In this document: piece by piece, positions 30,702 through 37,526 of the stretch
Layout of the letters: each line of letters begins with the position of its first letter
Position numbering within the stretch: the first letter of the stretch is position 1
The notes under the pieces: model-generated
Database searches by the model: none
What the model saw: only the letters and a program-made list of their open reading frames with translations
Told to the model about the DNA's origin: nothing
Program-made: the position numbers and the translations under genes
Source: Anaerolineales bacterium
GTDB lineage: Bacteria > Chloroflexota > Anaerolineae > Anaerolineales > Villigracilaceae
Reading direction: 5' to 3'
Assembly: GCA_020060625.1 (NCBI GenBank)
Contig: JAGUZU010000009.1
Location: 1 to 37,526, forward strand
Length of the DNA: 37,526 nucleotides

Positions 30702-31412
30702 TCAGGAGTATTTCCCGCGATACTTCTCCGGGAGGATATCCGCCAGCGCCGCCATAATCTGACCCGTCCCCCGCCCCAACGCCTCCCTCCTCGCCGACGC
30801 CTGTTTCGCCAACCGGAACATGTTCCCCGCCCGAACCTGAACCGGCGCGCGCCGAAGCCGCTTCAAATGACCGTACACATGCTCGTTCTCCGTGCCGCTG
30901 ACCGCAATCGGCAAAACAGGCGCGCCCGATTTATATGCCAGAAACGCCGCGCCGCCCGTGCCTTCTTCCAGCGCGCCATCGAGCGAGTACCTGCCCTCCG
31001 GCGCGATGACGATCACCCGCCCTTCCGCCAGCCCATCCAACGCGGCGCGCAAGGCGCGTTTATCCGGGCGTCCGCGATGAAGCCAGATGACGCCGTACCA
31101 GTGCATCAGCCTTCCGAGAACGGGAAAGTCATACAACTCGATCTTGCCGAGCGCATCCGGCGGGAGAGGCAAAGCGGAAACTATCGCCGCCGCATCGGCA
31201 TCTCCCAGGTGGTTGATGACGATCAAGAGGGGTCCCGCCTTTGGAAAGTTTTCCATGCCTTCCACCGTCACCTTCAGGCAGAGTTTGGCAACAAGTTTTA
31301 CGAGCCCATGCGAAAAAGCGCGGAAGAGACGGCGTGCGCGTGTCAGTTTTGGCAGCCGCACCAGTTCGGGCTTCCATACCTCTGCTACGGGTTTCGGGAT
31401 GTGGGTTGGCAT
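30702..31412 (-). CDS. PlsC-type 1-acyl-glycerophosphate acyltransferase family protein
   Basis: 236-aa acyltransferase. The HX4D catalytic motif is NHLGDAD, motif III is APEGRYSLDG (EGR), and motif IV is PVLPIAVSGTE. Such enzymes move an acyl chain onto lysophosphatidate or related acceptors at the membrane. The substrate is inferred only from the family. The start MPTHIPKP at 31412 lies 49 nt after cmk. An open frame extends to 31499 into cmk, and its extra 29 residues look non-native. Coupling with cmk on one transcript is likely, as in several bacteria where cmk and plsC are neighbours. Confidence 0.83.
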   Translation of the reverse strand: MPTHIPKPVAEVWKPELVRLPKLTRARRLFRAFSHGLVKLVAKLCLKVTVEGMENFPKAGPLLIVINHLGDADAAAIVSALPLPPDALGKIELYDFPVLGRLMHWYGVIWLHRGRPDKRALRAALDGLAEGRVIVIAPEGRYSLDGALEEGTGGAAFLAYKSGAPVLPIAVSGTENEHVYGHLKRLRRAPVQVRAGNMFRLAKQASARREALGRGTGQIMAALADILPEKYRGKYS

Positions 31413-31461
31413 TTGTCGAATGCAATCCGGCAGTTTGATCCTGTCACGCTGCAAGCGCGAC

Positions 31462-32154
31462 CTACAAGTCCTGATTGCATAATTCCAGCGCCCGCTCAAA
31501 GACCTGTTCCGCGTTCATCTTGTCCGAATCAATGATGACCGCATCGTCCGCCGGGCGCAGGGGGGCAATGGCACGGGTGGAGTCGAAGCGGTCTCGTTCG
31601 ATCATCTTGTTCAGGATTTCATCATAATCCGCCTGTCCGCCGCGCGCAATGATCTCCTCGTAGCGGCGTCTGGCACGCTCCTCGGCGCTCGCATCCAGGT
31701 AGATTTTCAAATCCGCTTCGGGCAAAATGACCGTGCCAATATCCCTCCCGACCATGACAATCCTGCCGCGCCGTCCGATTTGCCGCTGCCGCTCGGATAA
31801 CGCCTTGCGGACTCCCGCATACGCGGAAACCACCGAGACGTTCGCATCCACGTCGCCGCTCCGCATCTCCCAGGTGACATCCCTGCCGGCTATGATCACA
31901 TCGCAGGCGCGTCCGTCGCCCACAGAAGGCGGATGAATGTCAATTTGCGCGTTTTGCGCCAATTCGGTAATGGCGTCTTCGTCGCGCAAATCCATATCGA
32001 ATTGCAGCGCGATCCAGGTAACGGCGCGGTACATAATGCCGGTGTCGAAGAACAGGTATCCAAGCGCGTCTGCAAGTTTTCGTCCGATGGTTGATTTCCC
32101 CGATGCGGCTGGACCGTCGAGGGTGATGATGGAAGGTGGGGTTGTTTTGGTCAT
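31462..32154 (-). CDS. cmk: Cytidylate kinase
   Basis: 230-aa NMP kinase phosphorylating CMP and dCMP with ATP. The P-loop is GPAASGKST (14-22). DTGIMYRAVT is the CMP-binding Tyr/Arg segment, with GRDIGTVILPEADLKIYLDAS and DRFDSTRAIAPL as further family-specific blocks. Length is normal. A TAAAAT box 9 nt before the ATG suggests a near-leaderless start. The acyltransferase gene follows 49 nt downstream. Confidence 0.96.
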   Translation of the reverse strand: MTKTTPPSIITLDGPAASGKSTIGRKLADALGYLFFDTGIMYRAVTWIALQFDMDLRDEDAITELAQNAQIDIHPPSVGDGRACDVIIAGRDVTWEMRSGDVDANVSVVSAYAGVRKALSERQRQIGRRGRIVMVGRDIGTVILPEADLKIYLDASAEERARRRYEEIIARGGQADYDEILNKMIERDRFDSTRAIAPLRPADDAVIIDSDKMNAEQVFERALELCNQDL

Positions 32155-32169
32155 GGTTTGCTCATTTTA
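32155..32169 (-). promoter_or_regulatory. Near-leaderless promoter of cmk
   Basis: A minus-strand TAAAAT (32169-32164) ends 9 nt before the ATG at 32154. It follows directly on the terminator of the upstream gene. Confidence 0.45.
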
Positions 32170-32172
32170 CAC

Positions 32173-32213
32173 AAAAAGTCCCCGCAGGCTCGGTTGAATT
32201 AAACACTGCGGGG
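32173..32213 (-). terminator. Terminator after the GT-C-like gene
   Basis: On the minus strand ccccgcag (32213-32206) pairs with ctgcgggg (32187-32180) around 18 nt, followed by a five-T run (32177-32173). It lies between the GT-C-like gene and cmk. Confidence 0.7.
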
Positions 32214-32232
32214 CGGGGTGTTCATCAAATCA

Positions 32233-33894
32233 TTATTTATCGAGAAAGAGATCGTCGCGCGCCCAAAGAATGATGGTCTCACCGGATTGGGGCATCTCGC
32301 GTAATACAACCCAGCGAAGCCAGTTGCTTGATTCGGCGCTGCTCCATAAAGGAGATTGCCGCCAGGTGAAGTCCTGTCCGCGGTAGGCGGCAATGAGAAC
32401 GGGGTCGGTTTCATAGGGCGTGATGACAAAATCCGGCGAACTGCCCGCATCGAGAGAGGAAACAACCTGCGCGGGATGTTCGCGAAGCGTCCATTCCAAC
32501 GACGGCGATTGCAAACCGGCAATGACAACCGTCGCAGACGTTTCATTCCCCGTTCCGTATTCCGAAATTTCACGAACGGCGGCTTGCAGCAAATCCGCTT
32601 GAGCGGGCGCGGGGGAAAGCCACCACAGTTCCGGAGAGTTCAACCCGCGCAAGCCTGCCGAGCCAAGCGCGCCGCCAAAGCCGAGAATCCCCAACCCAAC
32701 GACCATGCCCAAAATCCCGCCGAGCCGCGCCGTGCGGATGGACCATCCCGCCGCAACAAGAAGGAGGCTCAACACAAGAAGCACAAGCGAGCCGATCAAC
32801 ATCCAAAACCGCAGGAGGTACTCGCGCGATCCAACCGGGAGCCAGACCATGCTCGACAAACCCATCCACGCAAAGAGCCAGATGAAGACGGTGAGAAAGC
32901 CGACGCCCGCCACTTCGCTTCTTTCTTCGGGACGGATGTTCAAGCAGCGGGACAGTTCCAACGCCGCAAGCGCATTAAGCGGAACCAGCGCCCAGGCAAG
33001 GTCGCCCATTGAGCGTCCCGGCAAAAAGACCGCGAGAAGCAATGAAACGAGGAACCACAGGCTGAGAAGGATGATGCGTTGAACATTTCCCAGCCAGCCG
33101 CGAACAATGGCAATGACTGCAAGCAAAATTGCAAGCGGCTGATATATCAGCAGGGAGAGGAACAGCCTGCCCGCAGAGACATCGGAGGTCCTTGTCCATG
33201 CTGTGATGAAGGCGGGGATGGAGGCGAAGGCGGCGCTTAGTCCGTTGGGGGCGATGAAGAAGAGCGTCCCAATCGTTAGAAGGACGATTAAAAAGGTTGG
33301 CAGGTTGAAGGTTGTAACGTTGAAAGCGGAAAGCTTTGAACGATTGAATGCCTGAAAAATTGCCCAGGTAATTCCAAGACCAAGCAAACCGAGCCAGATG
33401 GAAGGTCCGCTGAGAAGGGCGAGGGCAGCGAAGGCAGACGCGAGAGCGGTCTTATTTTTGTTGAGGAAGCCAAAGGTGAAGACTAAAAATACAATCGCGA
33501 AGATCGGGCTGGCGGCTTGACGGGAGATGGCAACCAAGCCCGGGTCGAGGGCAATGAAGAAGGCGAGGAGCAGGCTGGGGCGGGGTTTGAGGCGGTCGTC
33601 AAAGAGCAGCGGCGCAAGGACGAGCAGACTTCCGATCAGTGCGGGGAGCAGTCGGGCGAGGAAATTCGTCCCGCCGCCGTAGAGGAAGAACATCACCGAA
33701 GTGGAGAGGATGTAAAAGGGATGCGGCGCGAGCGCGGGGCTTTCGCCTTGGGCGATGCGCAGGGCTTGCAAGGCGGGCGCGGCTTCGGCGTCGGCGAGGG
33801 GCATGGCGCCGAGTTGGATGAGTCGCAGGGAAAGGGCAATCAAAAAAGCCAGCAGGTAGAGCAGGCTTTCGTATTTGAAGCGGCGGGGAGGCAT
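32233..33894 (-). CDS. GT-C/PMT-like integral membrane protein (partner of the YYY protein)
   Basis: 553-aa protein with about 11-12 membrane helices (residues 10-425) and a soluble C-terminal domain of about 125 residues. The first extracytoplasmic loop has MPLADAEA (D35, E37), resembling the acidic catalytic loop of GT-C glycosyltransferases that use lipid-phosphate sugars. In Chloroflexi a family known as TIGR03663 often neighbours Chlor_Arch_YYY (TIGR03662) proteins. This gene and the YYY gene at 34599-37142 fit that pairing, but I assign it by resemblance and context only. Substrate and product are unknown; a surface glycan role is likely. Confidence 0.7.
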   Translation of the reverse strand: MPPRRFKYESLLYLLAFLIALSLRLIQLGAMPLADAEAAPALQALRIAQGESPALAPHPFYILSTSVMFFLYGGGTNFLARLLPALIGSLLVLAPLLFDDRLKPRPSLLLAFFIALDPGLVAISRQAASPIFAIVFLVFTFGFLNKNKTALASAFAALALLSGPSIWLGLLGLGITWAIFQAFNRSKLSAFNVTTFNLPTFLIVLLTIGTLFFIAPNGLSAAFASIPAFITAWTRTSDVSAGRLFLSLLIYQPLAILLAVIAIVRGWLGNVQRIILLSLWFLVSLLLAVFLPGRSMGDLAWALVPLNALAALELSRCLNIRPEERSEVAGVGFLTVFIWLFAWMGLSSMVWLPVGSREYLLRFWMLIGSLVLLVLSLLLVAAGWSIRTARLGGILGMVVGLGILGFGGALGSAGLRGLNSPELWWLSPAPAQADLLQAAVREISEYGTGNETSATVVIAGLQSPSLEWTLREHPAQVVSSLDAGSSPDFVITPYETDPVLIAAYRGQDFTWRQSPLWSSAESSNWLRWVVLREMPQSGETIILWARDDLFLDK

Positions 33895-33906
33895 GGTATC
33901 GTGTTG

Positions 33907-34284
33907 TTATTTCCTTGTTTTTGTTTTCGGTTCGGCAACCTGTCTTTTGGGCTGGCGAGCGGCGTACATTGCATTCGTCTTTTCACGGGATGGAGCAAGA
34001 TAATCTACGATGTTGATCTCATCGTTAATACTGCATTTGGCAGGGTCCCAGATAATCATGGTACGGCTCTGGTTTATCTCGAACTTGTTTCGGTTTTCCT
34101 CGTCTGCATTGTACACCGTTGGAATCCACCACAAGGGAATCAAAAGGATGCGCTGATCCGTTAATTCGACATGGATATATTTTTCGTCAATTTTCACCGA
34201 ATGAATATGGGCTTCGACCGGGAAGGTGTAGTCGTCAATCGAATATTGAACTTTGTACCGTTTGACCATTGTTTTTTCATCCAT
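33907..34284 (-). CDS. DUF2442-like protein
   Basis: About 125 aa. The conserved-looking centre (about 15-75) has VEAHIHSVKIDEKYIHVELTDQRILLIPLWWIPTV and resembles DUF2442, a small fold predicted to bind nucleic acid. The C-terminal tail is basic (RQPKRQVAEPKTKTRK). The start at 34284 overlaps the DUF4160 stop in ATGGATGA; a start at 34305 or 34269 is also possible, and none has a strong Shine-Dalgarno. DUF2442 commonly follows a DUF4160 gene in bacteria and the pair is often listed as toxin-antitoxin-like, but this is not shown experimentally here. Confidence 0.7.
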   Translation of the reverse strand: MDEKTMVKRYKVQYSIDDYTFPVEAHIHSVKIDEKYIHVELTDQRILLIPLWWIPTVYNADEENRNKFEINQSRTMIIWDPAKCSINDEINIVDYLAPSREKTNAMYAARQPKRQVAEPKTKTRK

Positions 34285-34552
34285 TCGCTTTTCGCCTGTA
34301 AACATGCCATTCCTCCAGCAAATATTCCAAATCCTGTTCGATGATTCTCAAAGCCTTGTTCAATTCATGAGTTCGCAATGTTTTGCCAGCCCGCGCCACC
34401 TCGATCTTCGGTTCCAGCCAGATTTTTGCATCGTTGTGATCGTTTTGCGAGCCTTTTCCCACATGGATACTGGCGCGATTCTCGTGAAGCGCATCGTAAC
34501 TGTGAAACCAGAAAATGAGATTATCGGCTTCGAGGATTTTCGGGCTCATCAT
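34277..34552 (-). CDS. DUF4160-like protein
   Basis: 91-aa protein beginning MMSPKILEADNLIFWFHSYDALHENRASIHVGK. It matches DUF4160, with a Phe/Trp-rich start, HENRASIHV and a C-terminal helix (HELNKALRIIEQDLEYLLEEW). A -10 TATAAT ends 7 nt before the ATG at 34552. A larger open frame reaching 35020 is an antisense shadow of the YYY gene and was rejected. It overlaps the DUF2442-like gene by 8 nt, so the pair is translationally coupled. The module lies between the YYY gene and its usual partner, as if inserted. Function unknown; toxin-antitoxin is a hypothesis. Confidence 0.75.
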   Translation of the reverse strand: MMSPKILEADNLIFWFHSYDALHENRASIHVGKGSQNDHNDAKIWLEPKIEVARAGKTLRTHELNKALRIIEQDLEYLLEEWHVYRRKANG

Positions 34553-34565
34553 ATCGGCGATTATA
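34553..34565 (-). promoter_or_regulatory. Near-leaderless promoter of the DUF4160/DUF2442 module
   Basis: A minus-strand TATAAT (34565-34560) ends 7 nt before the ATG at 34552. It gives the module a promoter separate from the upstream YYY gene. Confidence 0.5.
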
Positions 34566-34598
34566 GCAGGAAAGCGAGTCGGCAACTTTAAGGCAGGA

Positions 34599-37142
34599 TT
34601 ACGGCGCTTCATAGATAATCGTGTTTCCCTGTTGGAAAACGGGTTTGAGGAACAGTTTGAATTTTTCTTCATTGACGCGCATGGATACACGCTCAATGGC
34701 GCCAATGAAGATATAACGAATATTATATTGCTGGATGATGCCTTGCGCCTCATCCCAACGGGCGGTGGTGTAGAGACGGGTGATGTCTTCGCGGCGCGCG
34801 CCTTGTGGTTCAAATCCGCCGCGCCATTGGGCTTCGTGCCAGGGCCAGCCGAGGACGGTCTGCAAGCCAGTGTACATGGAGACTCGTCCGTAGGCGCTGT
34901 ATCCGTCGCCGATGGCTTCAGCGACGATGCCGTCTGGAGCCGTGAGCAGGAATTGAATGGCGGCGGCGTCATCCGGATTTTCACGCTGGAAGCGGTCGAA
35001 GTCGTTGAGGTTGAAGCCAAAGGTCGGTTTGAAGTTGTTGGTTTTGGTGAGCAAGCCGAAGGCGGGGTAGAGCAAGCCGACGAAGATGACCAGTCCGATG
35101 ACGATGCGGAAGGCGATGTTGGCTTTGAAATCTAGTTTTTGCAGCAGCGTGGCAGCGCCAAAGGACGCGACGAGGCTGAATAATATCCATGCCTGGTAGT
35201 AGAACTTGAAGACGGTGTTGATGCGGTAGCCGAATTGGTCGCGCAGGTAGACGAATTCGGGGGCGAGGACGAGGAGGATGCCGAGGGTGAGGAGGAGGAG
35301 TGAGAAACGAGTTGCGAGTTCCGTGTTGCGTTTTGCGTTTGGTTCGTAATTGGTATTTGGTAATTGGTAATTGGGTAATTTGGAGAAGAGGAAGGCGAGG
35401 GCAGGGACGAGGAGGGCGAGGAGGGTGAGGGGACCTCCGATGTGAGATAGTCTCCGCAGGGAGGTGGCGGCGAGGTATTGGGGGGCGGTCATGTTTTGGG
35501 AGGCGAGGAACATCTCCACAAAGGGTTTTTCGATGATGGAACCAAGCCAGCCTGTGAGGAGGGTGAGAAGGGATAAGGAAAAAGTAATTGCGAGGGAAAG
35601 GAGTATGCCGAGTTTCCAGTTGGCGGGGATTTTTTCGCCGTGCCAGAGATAGATCAAAAACGCAAAGATGGGGATGAACAGCGTACCCCACATCACCCAC
35701 AGATGCGCGCCGCGAGTCGGGTACATGAAGTTGGGCAGGATTCCGCCCGCTTGTGAGGAGAAGCCGAGGTGGAAGGGAAAATATAACAGCAGGGAAAAAA
35801 GTCCAAGCGGCAGGGCAAGCAGAATTAAGTCTTCGAGGCGGGACCAGTTCCAGCCGTCTTCGCGGGCGCGGTAGAAGATGAAGGCGGAGACGATCAGCGC
35901 GGCGGCAACGAGAATATCCCAAGTGTTGAGGAAGGCGAGTCCGCCGAGGACGAGGGCAGAGGTGAGAAAGCCTTGCGGAGCAATGTTCAGCCGCGCGCCG
36001 AAGAGATTGATCTCTCCGCGCCAGCCGCCGAGAAAGAGATTGAGCGCCACCGATACGGCGAGCAAGCCAAAGGGAATCGCCAGCACATGCGGATGCAGGT
36101 CACCGAGCAGGAAGGAGAAGAAGGGAAATTCGTCAATCACTTCGCGGTGACTACCGAGCATGTCGTAATCCTGGATTACGCGCGAAGAACGCCACCACCA
36201 TAAATAGCGTTCGAGCGGAATCCAGTGAAATGGCTGCGTGGGTGGCTGGGAGAGTTCCCTCATATCCAGCCACATCCAGAAACGGCTGGAGTATGTTCCA
36301 GTCACGGGGTCTTTTTGCCAGAACATCCCGCTTTGGTGAAGGATTTCAAGAAGCGCGCCAAAGTTGGAAATGAGAAGGAGGAAGAGGGGAGCGAGGAGGG
36401 AGGGTGCGATTGACGATTTACGATTTGCGATTGACGATTGGTGGTCGAGTAGGCGGCGCTCTTCCGCCGTATCGAGACCGCGATTTTCGATTTGCGTTTC
36501 GCGTTTTACGTTTTGCGTGTTGCGTGTTGAGGCGAGGAGGTTGTAGAGAATTCCATACGAACCAATCGCGCCCAAGCCGAAGATGAGGGCGGTCATCAGG
36601 TTGTGGGCGGTGGAGCCGTTGACGCCAGATAGTTTGGCAAGCATGGCGGTCATCACATAGCCGAAGTAATAATACGAAATGGCGTAACCCGAAAGCCACG
36701 GGTCTTGCGGCGGGAAGGTCGGCGAGCGCAGAATGCCGTTGATGAATGCCAGTTCCATCGGGCGCTCGGTGCCGTTCAACTCAGGGTTGGCAGAGCGGAC
36801 AAATGCCATGAAGGCGAATGCGGCAAGGAAGAGGAGTTCGGTAGTGAGGAGGAGAGGAATGTTGGATCGAAGAAAATTTACGATTTCAGATTTACGATTT
36901 ACGATTGAAAAACCACTCAGCGCAATCAGAACGGCGAGCGCGAGGAGGATGCCGCCGAGGTCGTTTTGGGAGATGCCGAGCGAGGCGAACAGCCAAAAAA
37001 CATACGCCCAGACCAGCAGTCCCGCCGCGCGCGCGAGGGTGTAGCCGCGATCCGTCAGCGCGGGGAAGAGCGTGAACGTCAGCGGGAAGGTCAGCCAGCC
37101 GAGCAGGGTAAGCAGAAAATACCAAACCAAAAACGACGTCAT
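34599..37142 (-). CDS. Chlor_Arch_YYY (DUF2298) family integral membrane protein
   Basis: 847-aa highly hydrophobic protein with many membrane helices. The signature YYYFG (YYYxG, about residues 156-160) identifies the Chlor_Arch_YYY family (TIGR03662), known from Chloroflexi and some archaea. Its function is unknown; a GT-C-like glycan-transfer role is a guess. Polar stretches interrupt the fold at about 78-89, 205-245 and 588-611. Each is encoded by a heptanucleotide array on the DNA level and translates to peptides such as IVNRKSEIVN. TIGR03662 proteins are described as varying in length through long inserts, and these arrays may be the cause in this lineage. It starts 4 nt after the GNAT remnant and is not frameshifted. 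Confidence 0.85.
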   Translation of the reverse strand: MTSFLVWYFLLTLLGWLTFPLTFTLFPALTDRGYTLARAAGLLVWAYVFWLFASLGISQNDLGGILLALAVLIALSGFSIVNRKSEIVNFLRSNIPLLLTTELLFLAAFAFMAFVRSANPELNGTERPMELAFINGILRSPTFPPQDPWLSGYAISYYYFGYVMTAMLAKLSGVNGSTAHNLMTALIFGLGAIGSYGILYNLLASTRNTQNVKRETQIENRGLDTAEERRLLDHQSSIANRKSSIAPSLLAPLFLLLISNFGALLEILHQSGMFWQKDPVTGTYSSRFWMWLDMRELSQPPTQPFHWIPLERYLWWWRSSRVIQDYDMLGSHREVIDEFPFFSFLLGDLHPHVLAIPFGLLAVSVALNLFLGGWRGEINLFGARLNIAPQGFLTSALVLGGLAFLNTWDILVAAALIVSAFIFYRAREDGWNWSRLEDLILLALPLGLFSLLLYFPFHLGFSSQAGGILPNFMYPTRGAHLWVMWGTLFIPIFAFLIYLWHGEKIPANWKLGILLSLAITFSLSLLTLLTGWLGSIIEKPFVEMFLASQNMTAPQYLAATSLRRLSHIGGPLTLLALLVPALAFLFSKLPNYQLPNTNYEPNAKRNTELATRFSLLLLTLGILLVLAPEFVYLRDQFGYRINTVFKFYYQAWILFSLVASFGAATLLQKLDFKANIAFRIVIGLVIFVGLLYPAFGLLTKTNNFKPTFGFNLNDFDRFQRENPDDAAAIQFLLTAPDGIVAEAIGDGYSAYGRVSMYTGLQTVLGWPWHEAQWRGGFEPQGARREDITRLYTTARWDEAQGIIQQYNIRYIFIGAIERVSMRVNEEKFKLFLKPVFQQGNTIIYEAP
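35311..35380. repeat. Heptanucleotide array inside the YYY gene (C-terminal)
   Basis: Ten 7-mers occur in a row, from gttgcga, gttccgt, gttgcgt, tttgcgt, ttggttc to gtaattg, gtatttg, gtaattg, gtaattg, ggtaatt. They encode residues about 588-611 (NYQLPNTNYEPNAKR region) on the minus strand. Confidence 0.85.
36407..36530. repeat. Heptanucleotide arrays with hairpin core inside the YYY gene
   Basis: Left array: gcgattg, acgattt, acgattt, gcgattg, acgattg (36407-36441). Right array: gcgattt, tcgattt, gcgtttc, gcgtttt, acgtttt, gcgtgtt, gcgtgtt (36481-36529). Between them lies a small GC hairpin (ggcgg...ccgcc). Together they encode about 41 residues (205-245) in frame. Confidence 0.85.
36876..36910. 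repeat. Heptanucleotide array inside the YYY gene (N-terminal)
   Basis: Five 7-mers occur in a row: atttacg, atttcag, atttacg, atttacg, attgaaa. They encode SIVNRKSEIVN-type residues 78-89. Confidence 0.85.
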
Positions 37143-37146
37143 AAAA

Positions 37147-37458
37147 TCAAAGAACCTTTACCATCCGATAATATCCAAGTGTTGGGTGTTCAACGGTCTC
37201 AACAACTTCATACCCAAATCGTTCATACAGCCGTATCGCCCCATGATTATACAAAGCAGCCACCAACGAACATTTTGCCAGTCCATGCTGGCACGCCTGT
37301 GTCTCTACAAATTCCAGCAGGGCAGAGCCGATCCCCAATCCTTGCGCAGAGGGATGCACACCAAGATTGCCAATGTAATACTCGTCCGCTTCAGCCTCAC
37401 GCCCGCCAGGCAGCGCAGCTCCGCGCCAAGTAAACGACCACCGCCAAAGGCGGTGGCT
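37147..37458 (-). pseudogene. GNAT acetyltransferase, C-terminal part only
   Basis: The open frame covers the C-terminal half of a GNAT acyltransferase: YYIGNLGVHPSAQGLGIGSALLEF is the acetyl-CoA-binding motif A (Q/RxxGxG/A), followed by NHGAIRLYERFGYEVV (motif B). Read upstream on the minus strand, the frame continues through ADEYYIGN and stops at a TAA at 37461-37459. That stop lies inside a palindromic repeat, so the usual N-terminal 60-70 residues are missing. The only listed start codon (GTG at 37359) lies within motif A and cannot be real. It is probably a gene broken by repeat insertion. An intact gene reading from a different frame beyond the window edge is the alternative. The YYY gene begins 4 nt downstream. 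Confidence 0.65.
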
Positions 37459-37484
37459 TTAGAGCCATTACGCCTGGAAGGCGT
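37438..37484. repeat. Double-hairpin palindromic repeat at the window edge
   Basis: ccaccgcc (37438-37445) pairs with ggcggtgg (37449-37456), and acgcc (37470-37474) with ggcgt (37480-37484). The intervening sequence is tttagagccatt. It lies at the point where the GNAT frame is broken. Confidence 0.7.
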
Positions 37485-37526
37485 GCTACTACTGTAGATT
37501 GTTAATCAAATAACTTTCCTTGCACT

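Noticed and set aside
34277-35020. A 247-residue open frame including the DUF4160 protein
   Set aside because: The N-terminal 156 residues are an off-frame shadow of the YYY gene. The conserved part begins at 34552, preceded by a TATAAT.

Overview
The window looks like a chromosomal segment of a Chloroflexota bacterium, most likely class Anaerolineae. The main support is a YYYxG-motif integral membrane protein (Chlor_Arch_YYY family) beside a GT-C-like membrane protein, lipoprotein-anchored M1-like peptidases, moderately high GC, and several genes with a -10 box only 6-9 nt before the ATG. This placement is inference from gene content; no rRNA is present. I count 32 protein genes, mostly housekeeping and metabolic, with no tRNA, rRNA or CRISPR array.

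Layout. 1-3324: palindromes, then two tandem M1-peptidase-like lipoproteins. 3373-5551: riboflavin genes (RibD-type reductase, GTP cyclohydrolase II) and an overlapping SDR. 5588-7723 (minus): a strikingly AT-rich two-gene cassette, Dam-family adenine methyltransferase followed by a ParB-like protein. 7797-10590: EamA transporter, Nudix hydrolase, PLP aminotransferase with a terminator hairpin in its leader. 10672-13849 (minus): moaA, HAD hydrolase, ACT-malic enzyme. 14032-17408: YacL-type PIN/TRAM protein, cysS, rlmB, an order reminiscent of the Firmicutes yacL-cysS-rlmB cluster. 17517-19793: GH1 glycosidase and APH-type kinase. 19935-20084 (minus): small membrane protein. 20204-23898: a heterodimeric ABC exporter. 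23938-27258 (minus): a KimA-like K+ permease translationally coupled to two RCK/TrkA proteins. 27331-30639 (minus): a large hybrid-sensor histidine kinase without a response regulator. 30702-32154 (minus): acyltransferase and cmk. 32233-37142 (minus): GT-C-like protein and YYY protein, with a DUF4160/DUF2442 pair between them. 37147-37458: a GNAT remnant cut by a palindromic repeat.

The most unusual content is of three kinds. First, the AT-rich Dam/ParB-like cassette with its own promoter is a candidate uncharacterised modification/effector system. Second, there is a dense population of small dispersed repeats: heptanucleotide-period arrays, GTCATTGCG-type and TGTCACCCTGAGC-type palindromes, and CCCTCACCCC-type palindromes. 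Several of these sit in frame inside genes (ABC exporter, SDR, and three times in the YYY gene). Third, the KimA-like permease plus twin RCK operon suggests an APC-type K+ importer with Ktr-style cytosolic gating subunits.

No gap longer than about 300 bases lacks a gene. Intergenic spaces mainly hold terminators, short promoters and the repeats listed below.
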